This document shows positions 56,460 through 64,000 of a stretch of DNA of 64,000 bases, in pieces. The stretch's first letter is position 1; each line of letters starts with the position of its first letter. A program made the translations under genes and the position numbers. Below the pieces are notes generated by a model. The model did not search any database. It was not told the DNA's origin and saw nothing but the letters and a program-made list of their open reading frames with translations. Source of the DNA: Companilactobacillus sp. RD055328 (GTDB lineage Bacteria; Bacillota; Bacilli; Lactobacillales; Lactobacillaceae); NCBI RefSeq assembly GCF_022835675.1, contig NZ_BQUT01000005.1, forward strand, positions 619,571-683,570, given 5' to 3'.

Positions 56460-57344
56460 TTAATAAAATGATTTTTCTAAAATATTGTTAAATTTATACT
56501 TAATTTTTTTTCTTATCGGAGGAATAATCATCAATAGTTTTGAAATTAATCTTTGTAACCTAAATTGATTATATATCACTATAGCATCTTTGGGGGAGAT
56601 ATCATTTCTTTGCTCTAGCAAGTCAACCATTATTACTTTCTTAAAATCGCTCTTAATAGTTGCAATTGACCATTTCGGATATTTTCTCTTAATGATACTT
56701 CTAACTAAAACTTCATAATATATCATTTTAGGAATATCACTCATTGTGTTTTCACCAGTAACATATACTTGACATCCAATTTCAGAACTTATTTGCCAAG
56801 TTGAGTTTTCCTCAAATAAATCCACCCAAAACAACCAATCTTCGTCATAATCTAATTGTTCGTCAAATCGAATCTTAGTTTTTCTAAATACAAAAGTGTT
56901 TATTGGAAATATATTATGAGTTAATAATTCGTTCGAATATGTTAATTTAGGAACTACTACCTTTTGACTATTATTCTTGACGTATGCAACTGCCATTCCG
57001 TAAGCTTGCATTGTTGGATAAGATTTCAAAGCTATCACTGAATATTCAATCTTATTTTTTTCTAAAGTATCATCTGCATCTAAAAATTGTATGTATTTTC
57101 CATTTGCTTGATCCATTCCAGCATTTCGTGCTAAGCTACGGCCTTTTTTATTGAGCGATATTAATTTAATTCGAGAATCCTTTTTAGCCATTTCTTTTAC
57201 AAGCTCATTAGTATTATCAGTCGATAAGTTATCCACTACAATTATCTCAATATTTTTAAAAGTTTGATTCTGACACGAGTCAATTGCTCTAGCAATAGTT
57301 TTTTCACTATTGTAAACAGGTATTATTATTGATACATCTGTCAT
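56460..57344 (-). CDS. Family 2 glycosyltransferase
   Basis: A 294-aa GT2. SIIIPVYNSEKTIARAIDSC (about 6-25), VVDNLSTDNTNEL (about 36), GRSLARNAGMDQANGKYIQFLDADD (key DAD, about 90) define a processive-type nucleotide-sugar site. The C-terminal half is basic and helical. It lies between rfbD and the GT at 57363 with gaps under 30 bases. Donor and acceptor sugars cannot be told. Confidence 0.82.
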   Translation of the reverse strand: MTDVSIIIPVYNSEKTIARAIDSCQNQTFKNIEIIVVDNLSTDNTNELVKEMAKKDSRIKLISLNKKGRSLARNAGMDQANGKYIQFLDADDTLEKNKIEYSVIALKSYPTMQAYGMAVAYVKNNSQKVVVPKLTYSNELLTHNIFPINTFVFRKTKIRFDEQLDYDEDWLFWVDLFEENSTWQISSEIGCQVYVTGENTMSDIPKMIYYEVLVRSIIKRKYPKWSIATIKSDFKKVIMVDLLEQRNDISPKDAIVIYNQFRLQRLISKLLMIIPPIRKKIKYKFNNILEKSFY

Positions 57345-57362
57345 TATCTTACCTCCAAAATT

Positions 57363-58253
57363 TTATTTTTTTAAATATTCATACTGGTTATGCCCGGTTA
57401 TTCCATCTATGTAGTATTTAAAGAACCTACTACCATTCTTTTTTGTTAAAAGCGATTTAAAACAGAAGGCAACGAAATACAAATTAAAAATAACATTATT
57501 AACAATTGTGCCATTATTTTTTATAAAAATAACTAAGTTGCGATACATAAAATACTCTGATAATCCAGATATTTTATTGATTGTATGTGAGCCTTTGTGC
57601 CACACAGTTGAATTACCAACACTAACAATTCGAAACCCATTTTTTTTAGCCTTTTGACACCATTCGTTTTCTTCATAGAAAAGAAAATAGTCTTCAGGAA
57701 TAAGTCCTATCTTTGCGATTACACTTTTTTTAACTACCATACATGCGCCGCCAACATAGTCACAATTAATCACCTTATCAGAAAGAATCTCGGAATTTTT
57801 ACCTTTATATAATTCCGTTGCGCGTCCAAAATTCATATTAACAATAGACCCAGCAGATTGAATAACATCTGGCTGATCAAAGTCACATATTTTGGGGCCT
57901 GCAATTCCGACTTCGTTGTTATTTTCCATAATAGCAATTAACTCATCTAAAAAAGTAGTAGCAACTTTTACATCATTGTTTAAAATGCAAAAATAATCAC
58001 TATTATTTTCCATACCAAAACGAATGCCTATATTATTTCCAAAAGCATATCCGCCATTAATTGTTGATTTCAAAACCACTTCATTATCGATTACATTGGA
58101 TTCAATTTTTGATAACGAATTATCTGTGGAATTATTATCAACTATGATTATTTGGTAATTATCATATGTAATCTTACGTAACTCTACCAGACAATTAATT
58201 GTATCTTCTGCATTATTATAATTTAACAAAATGATGCTAACTTTAGGACTCAT
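57363..58253 (-). CDS. Family 2 glycosyltransferase (WbbL-like rhamnosyltransferase)
   Basis: A 296-aa GT2 with SIILLNYNNAEDT (about 6-18), VDNNSTDNS (about 37), YCILNNDVKVA (about 90), YVGGACMVVKKSVI (about 167) and the acceptor segment PEDYFLFYEENEWCQKAK (about 190-207). This arrangement is the WbbL rhamnosyltransferase pattern, in line with rfbABCD nearby. The C-terminal 60 residues look membrane-associated. It is 14 bases from the flippase gene. Confidence 0.85.
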   Translation of the reverse strand: MSPKVSIILLNYNNAEDTINCLVELRKITYDNYQIIIVDNNSTDNSLSKIESNVIDNEVVLKSTINGGYAFGNNIGIRFGMENNSDYFCILNNDVKVATTFLDELIAIMENNNEVGIAGPKICDFDQPDVIQSAGSIVNMNFGRATELYKGKNSEILSDKVINCDYVGGACMVVKKSVIAKIGLIPEDYFLFYEENEWCQKAKKNGFRIVSVGNSTVWHKGSHTINKISGLSEYFMYRNLVIFIKNNGTIVNNVIFNLYFVAFCFKSLLTKKNGSRFFKYYIDGITGHNQYEYLKK

Positions 58254-58267
58254 ACTAAATTTCCTAT

Positions 58268-59692
58268 CTAATGTCTAATGACAATCTTTTTTGCTCGCTG
58301 AATCATTTCTAATAATATTGGAGCTTTAAACAATACTAATATTCCAAAATAAACTATAAATCCTATTCCTATTTCAATTATAAGATGTACTATCGAAAAC
58401 GATATCTTATTACTTAAAGTAAATACTATTACAAACATGATTGCTCCAGCAATCAAATATCGATGTACTCCGTTAAATAATTTTATCACTGAAAAATCTT
58501 TATTTACATAATAGAGTTGAATTGCAGTTACAACTAGTTCAGCAATTATAGTAGAAATCGCCGCTCCAATAGGTCCTAAATAAATTATTAGTGGTATGTT
58601 TAAAATAAGATTAAAAATCCCACCCGCAACAACTGAATATGTGTATTCTCTAGTATGATTAGTAGGCAATAGATACTGATTCCCGGTTATGCTAGCCCAA
58701 GCAATTATTGGAATTACTAATGATTCAACAAATAATATACCACCTACAGCTGAAAATTCCTTTCCAAAAAATAAAACAGAGAATTCTTGTGATACTGCAG
58801 CAATCCCAAACATTAAAGGTAATGCTATAAAGGAAATATAGTCAAAACTTTTTGTAAGCAACCGATTAATCTGTTCTCGATCTCCTTTAATAAAACTATT
58901 TGCAACGCGGGGCATAACAACAGTTGCTAGCGCTGTTAGCAAAGCTATTAATAATTTAATAATTTTATCTGAACTGTCAAAAAAACCTGCACTCTCAACT
59001 GAACCAAAAATTTTCAACATCGGTTTATTCAGCAATGCATAAACGTTTATAGCAGCTTGGGGAATAAACAATGCTATTGACGGAGATAAATGTCTTAAGG
59101 GATTTAATTCTTTAAAAGGAACCATCATAACTTGTTTACGTAAATACGGCCACAATGTAATATTCCCAATTATTACTGATAAGGAATTAATTAGAATATA
59201 AATTAATAAATCATTTTTTGTTTTGACAAATGTAAAAATACAAACCAATGAAATTGTTTTTACCAATATATTTCGTGTCACTGTCACTTTGAAATTTTCC
59301 ATCCCCATAAAAAACCAAGAGATGTCAAACATGACAGCTAGAACTGAGATACCCTGAGCTAAATAATACAATTGATATTCTTTAGAGAATGATACAAATA
59401 TCAAAAAAGCAATTGTGGCAACTGTTACAGATAATATGAGTAAATACTCTATTTCCCAAAAGGCCTTGCTGACTTTTTTCTTATCACCACGTTTATAAGC
59501 TATTTCTCGATTTCCATAAAGATTAATACCAAGAGTTCCTAACAATATAAAATATTGAGTTATTGAGTATGTAAAAGTATTAATTCCCACGCCTGTAGGA
59601 CCTACAGTTCTTGAAATGTATGGAATTGTTACAAGTGGTATTAATAATACAAACACTTGATAAATCATATTGTATAGATAATTGAAGATCAA
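58268..59692 (-). CDS. Polysaccharide flippase (Wzx-like, MVF/PST family)
   Basis: A 474-aa protein with about 12-14 TM helices. YQVFVLLIPLVTIPYISRTVGPTGVG (in two parts, near 12-36) is the N-terminal polysaccharide-synthase motif, and YGNREIAY follows near residue 60. It moves undecaprenyl-linked repeat units to the outside. It is the only flippase seen; the polymerase (Wzy) is not within the window. A hairpin precedes it, 70 bases before the start, after rfbB. Confidence 0.9.
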   Translation of the reverse strand: MIFNYLYNMIYQVFVLLIPLVTIPYISRTVGPTGVGINTFTYSITQYFILLGTLGINLYGNREIAYKRGDKKKVSKAFWEIEYLLILSVTVATIAFLIFVSFSKEYQLYYLAQGISVLAVMFDISWFFMGMENFKVTVTRNILVKTISLVCIFTFVKTKNDLLIYILINSLSVIIGNITLWPYLRKQVMMVPFKELNPLRHLSPSIALFIPQAAINVYALLNKPMLKIFGSVESAGFFDSSDKIIKLLIALLTALATVVMPRVANSFIKGDREQINRLLTKSFDYISFIALPLMFGIAAVSQEFSVLFFGKEFSAVGGILFVESLVIPIIAWASITGNQYLLPTNHTREYTYSVVAGGIFNLILNIPLIIYLGPIGAAISTIIAELVVTAIQLYYVNKDFSVIKLFNGVHRYLIAGAIMFVIVFTLSNKISFSIVHLIIEIGIGFIVYFGILVLFKAPILLEMIQRAKKIVIRH

Positions 59693-59725
59693 AAGTGATT
59701 CCTCACATTCCTAATATAAATACAT

Positions 59726-59757
59726 AAAAGCAATGCAATTAATTGCATTGCTTTATC
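59726..59757 (-). terminator. Hairpin between rfbB and the flippase gene
   Basis: The perfect stem AAAGCAATGCAAT/ATTGCATTGCTTT, with a short U-stretch on the minus strand, follows rfbB. It could partly end the rfbACB transcript; on the plus strand TTTATCTTTTTT also follows. Confidence 0.6.
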
Positions 59758-59761
59758 TTTT

Positions 59762-61388
<1,627 letters not shown>

Positions 61389-61398
61389 GTTAATTCAC

Positions 61399-62268
61399 CT
61401 AGTCCTTTTCAACTAATCTTAATAAATATTGTCCGTAATCGTTCTTCTTTAGTGGTTGTGCTAATCGTATTACATCGTCTTTAGTGATGTAATTCATGCG
61501 ATATGCAATTTCTTCTAGACATGCCACTTTTAAGTTTTGATTCTTTTGAATGGTTGCAATGAAGCTACTTGCTTCTTGTAATGAATCATGTGTACCAGTA
61601 TCAAGCCATGCAAAACCACGACGCATGATTTCAACATCAAGTTCACCTTTATCTAGATAAGCTTGGTTCAAATCAGAGATTTCTAATTCACCTCGAGGTG
61701 AAGGCTTGATACTTTTAGCAATATCCACAACTTGATTGTCATAGAAATAAAGACCTGTTACCGCATAATTGCTAGTTGGATGTTCTGGCTTTTCAACAAT
61801 TGTTTTAGCACGCATGTTTTCATCAAAATCAACTACACCAAAACGTTCGGGATCATTAACATGATACCCAAATACTGTAGCACCTTTGGGTTTAGTAGCA
61901 GCTCTTTGTAACATTTCTGAAAGGCCACTTCCATAAAAGATATTATCTCCAAGAACCAAGCAGACAGAATCATCTCCAATGAATTCTTCACCAATAATAA
62001 AGGCTTCAGCTAGTCCGTTAGGTTCATCTTGTACTTCATATGAAAGATTAAGACCTAGATCGCTACCGTCACCAAATAATTGTTCAAAACGTGAAATATC
62101 TGTAGGAGTTGAAATAATCAATATATCTTGAATTCCTGCCAACATCAAAACTGACATTGGATAATAAATCATCGGTTTGTCATAGATGGGAATCAATTGT
62201 TTTGAAATTGCCTTAGTAATTGGATATAGTCTTGTACCTGAACCACCTGCTAAAATAATACCTTTCAT
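61399..62268 (-). CDS. rfbA: Glucose-1-phosphate thymidylyltransferase
   Basis: A 289-aa nucleotidyltransferase that starts dTDP-rhamnose synthesis. [20 protein letters not shown] (about 4-23), VLGDNIFYG (about 110) and [13 protein letters not shown] (about 220) are the RmlA marks. It is the first gene of the rfbACB unit and has a good promoter 40-65 bases upstream, so the sugar genes can be transcribed apart from the upstream GTs. Confidence 0.97.
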   Translation of the reverse strand: MKGIILAGGSGTRLYPITKAISKQLIPIYDKPMIYYPMSVLMLAGIQDILIISTPTDISRFEQLFGDGSDLGLNLSYEVQDEPNGLAEAFIIGEEFIGDDSVCLVLGDNIFYGSGLSEMLQRAATKPKGATVFGYHVNDPERFGVVDFDENMRAKTIVEKPEHPTSNYAVTGLYFYDNQVVDIAKSIKPSPRGELEISDLNQAYLDKGELDVEIMRRGFAWLDTGTHDSLQEASSFIATIQKNQNLKVACLEEIAYRMNYITKDDVIRLAQPLKKNDYGQYLLRLVEKD

Positions 62269-62305
62269 AATTAAACAACTCCTAAATCTGTATTTTATGT
62301 AATTA

Positions 62306-62334
62306 AGTATAAGTTACCCCAAAATTATAGACAA
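62306..62334 (-). promoter_or_regulatory. Promoter of rfbACB
   Basis: Minus-strand -35 TTGTCT (62334-62329), 17-base spacer, -10 TATACT (62311-62306). Start expected near 62299, about 30 bases before the rfbA ATG. Confidence 0.6.
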
Positions 62335-62352
62335 GCCCATCTAAAGCTATCT

Positions 62353-63069
62353 TTAATTTTTTCTTCTGTATTGTAGTAATTCTTTCACTAAATTAATTCT
62401 ATCCTTAAACATTATAAACTTACTACGCTTTTTCATTCCAGTAACATTACCTCCATGTCTAACATATTTCATAAGAGGCTCGCTAATAGTAGTAATCTTT
62501 AATTTTTCAATTTTTGCCACATCGAATATCCATTGATCATGCATCGGAATAGAATCGGGAAATGGTATAACTAATTTTGCCAATTTTAATGATATAGCCA
62601 TCATAGCACCAGTATATCCATTACTAATAATATTCCCTATCAAGCTTTGATCTAACTTATTCTTATTATAGTGATTCCAAGAGTTATCAATTATCTTTAA
62701 ATCACCATCCACAACAATCCCATCATGGATAACCAAATCAGCATTTTTATTAAACTCATTCATAACTTGTGTGATTTTATTTTCTAACCAAATATCATCT
62801 TGATCGGAAAAAAACAAATATTCACCGTTGGCTTTTTTTATAGCTTTTTCAAAGCTTTTAATTGGTCCAATATTTGTTTCATTGACAATTACAGAAATAC
62901 TAATACTACTTTTATTTTTAATAGACTCAAGAATTTCTACAGTTTCATCAATTGATTTATCATCAACTATAATAACTTCATCATTTTCGTCTAATTGATT
63001 TAAAATTGATTCTAGTTGTCGCGTAATAGTTTTTGATCCATTATATGTAGCAATACAAACTGAAATCAT
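62353..63069 (-). CDS. Family 2 glycosyltransferase (rhamnosyltransferase-like)
   Basis: A 238-aa GT2. SVCIATYNGSKTITRQLESI (about 3-22), VDDKSIDETVEIL (about 36) and YLFFSDQDDIWLENKI (about 85-100) are the motifs seen in alpha-L-rhamnosyl- and similar transferases. It is short for the class; the C-terminal 60 residues are basic. It precedes the rfbA promoter by 20 bases and follows the next GT by 6 bases. Confidence 0.82.
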   Translation of the reverse strand: MISVCIATYNGSKTITRQLESILNQLDENDEVIIVDDKSIDETVEILESIKNKSSISISVIVNETNIGPIKSFEKAIKKANGEYLFFSDQDDIWLENKITQVMNEFNKNADLVIHDGIVVDGDLKIIDNSWNHYNKNKLDQSLIGNIISNGYTGAMMAISLKLAKLVIPFPDSIPMHDQWIFDVAKIEKLKITTISEPLMKYVRHGGNVTGMKKRSKFIMFKDRINLVKELLQYRRKN

Positions 63070-63075
63070 TAAAAC

Positions 63076-63894
63076 TTATCTCCGTCTCACTTCAAAATAT
63101 TTTTTTAAAGTTTTTTTCCAAAACTTTCTATTTTTAACTAATAAGAACTGTTTACCAGCTCTCATGAAAAGTGTATTAATAAATTTAGATAATTGATCTG
63201 TATTGTAATTTGTATAATAAAGAACTTCTGAATTCAAAATACTCTCATATCTAGTTATGCTCATGGAATTAATATCTTGAACTGATAATTCATGATTAAT
63301 TTTTTCAGAAGATATTATGTATTGAGACTCTTTTTCCCTATTTAAGCGCCAAAATATCCAATGATCTAAGAAATCTAATTTAAATTCTTCATTAAATCCA
63401 CCAATACTAGATAGTATTCTCACTGATAGTGCACTTCCAGAATTAATAGCCATTATTGGTAATGATACATCTCCCACATTTGGGACCCTTTTATGTCTTA
63501 ATGAAATGTATTTATCCGCCATTAATGGAGAAATGATATTTTCATTACTAATAATTCGTGGCAAGATAGCTTTAACATCTTTACTAGCAGTTGAAATTAC
63601 TTCTTCTAAGAATGACTCTGTTAATACAGTATCATGATCAAGTAACAGTAACCATTCCGAATCATTTTTCTGTGCATATTTTAATGCCATATTGTAAGGC
63701 AATGATAAACCTTCATTACTAATAGATTGTATATTTACAATATTATTACCTTCAAGCACAGGTGCAACTTTTTCATTATCATATATAAATAAATTGATTT
63801 TTTCTTCATTGGAATACCGCATTAATATTTCATAACTCGGCGTTCTACGAAAATCTTTCTTATACGTCACAATAATTACAGTTACTTTTTTCAT
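63076..63894 (-). CDS. Family 2 glycosyltransferase
   Basis: A 272-aa GT2-like enzyme. VTVIIVTYKKDF opens it; WLLLLDHDTVL (about 91) has the metal-binding acidic pair; AINSGSALSVRI and GGFNEEFKLDFLDHWIFWRL (GFNEEF, about 178-195) form the acceptor side as in rhamnosyltransferases. The start is the ATG of MKKVTVI at 63892-63894; GAGG lies 6 bases before it, inside the longer frame. The site overlaps the stop of the gene upstream. Confidence 0.8.
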   Translation of the reverse strand: MKKVTVIIVTYKKDFRRTPSYEILMRYSNEEKINLFIYDNEKVAPVLEGNNIVNIQSISNEGLSLPYNMALKYAQKNDSEWLLLLDHDTVLTESFLEEVISTASKDVKAILPRIISNENIISPLMADKYISLRHKRVPNVGDVSLPIMAINSGSALSVRILSSIGGFNEEFKLDFLDHWIFWRLNREKESQYIISSEKINHELSVQDINSMSITRYESILNSEVLYYTNYNTDQLSKFINTLFMRAGKQFLLVKNRKFWKKTLKKYFEVRRR

Positions 63895-63902
63895 TAAAAA
63901 CC

Positions 63903-64000
63903 TCATTTAAAGTAAACAACAAATAGGTTGGCATTCTTAATTTGTTTTATCTCATCGTATATTTCAGCGATTTGTTTTTTTGTGGTTTGCCCTTCATGTA
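63903..64000 (-). CDS. C-terminal fragment of a further polysaccharide-cluster gene (runs off window)
   Basis: Reading in from the window end, a frame of 31 codons ends at TGA (63903-63905) and reads EGQTTKKQIAEIYDEI, then NANLFVVYFK. The next gene's ribosome binding site overlaps this stop, the normal packing of this operon. Function cannot be told from so little. Confidence 0.55.
   Translation of the reverse strand, partial: HEGQTTKKQIAEIYDEIKQIKNANLFVVYFK

Overview
The window is low-GC Firmicutes chromosome and reads as a member of the Lactobacillaceae. The evidence is the mevalonate pathway genes (thiolase, mvaA, mvaS), the camS-ligA-pcrA and gatCAB-dagK-rlmCD blocks in the order familiar from Bacillales and Lactobacillales, MucBP/LysM-type surface proteins, strong AGGAGG ribosome binding sites and AT-rich intergenic DNA. 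The Companilactobacillus group is a guess from overall feel; the sequence alone does not prove a genus. Most genes lie on the minus strand.

Region by region. 1-8.7 kb: the N-terminal 420 codons of a secreted surface protein, a ClC-type anion channel, a DUF975 membrane protein, a GRP-family sugar transporter, release factor 3, a CBS/CorC membrane protein and a DUF402 phosphatase-like gene. 8.8-11.3 kb: an amino-acid ABC transporter (probably cystine) behind a leader that encodes a 21-residue peptide with three consecutive Cys codons, followed by a terminator; this looks like a cysteine-responsive attenuator. 11.3-18.2 kb: recX, an RlmD-type methyltransferase, a deoxyribosyltransferase, a candidate structured ncRNA, the upper mevalonate operon and a small unknown gene. 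18.2-23.9 kb: galU, a YihY protein, map, flavodoxin, GtrA, fba, an orphan TIR/deoxyribosyltransferase-like gene and tRNA-Arg(CCU). 23.9-37.9 kb: a long minus-strand run from pcrA through ligA, camS, gatCAB, dagK and rlmCD to a GH25 muramidase, an oxidoreductase, a DEAD-box helicase and the tRNA. 38-45.6 kb: purB, a purK-like gene lacking its metal-binding residues, xpt, a TipA-like MerR regulator, a GH73 glucosaminidase, a cold-shock gene, rbsK-rbsD and a hexapeptide acetyltransferase.

45.6-48.7 kb is the most unusual part. A LysM/MucBP surface-protein gene is separated from a Hin-type serine recombinase gene by a 136-bp segment bounded by perfect 21-bp inverted repeats. Each repeat is itself a dyad around a central AA, as in invertase crossover sites. 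This suggests a small phase-variation switch. tRNA-Leu(AAG) follows. 48.7-54.7 kb: sprT, an unknown gene, a P-type ATPase behind a yybP-ykoY (Mn2+) riboswitch, nadE and pncB. 54.8-64 kb: a rhamnose-containing polysaccharide cluster (rfbA, rfbC, rfbB, rfbD, a Wzx-like flippase and five family 2 glycosyltransferases), which runs off the window end.

How the genes work together: dTDP-rhamnose made by RfbABCD feeds the neighbouring glycosyltransferases, and the flippase exports the product; galU may add UDP-glucose. The mevalonate genes supply isoprenoid for the lipid carrier. pncB-nadE salvage nicotinate to NAD. gatCAB makes Gln-tRNA and/or Asn-tRNA. Product calls rest on motifs read by eye; no database search was made.
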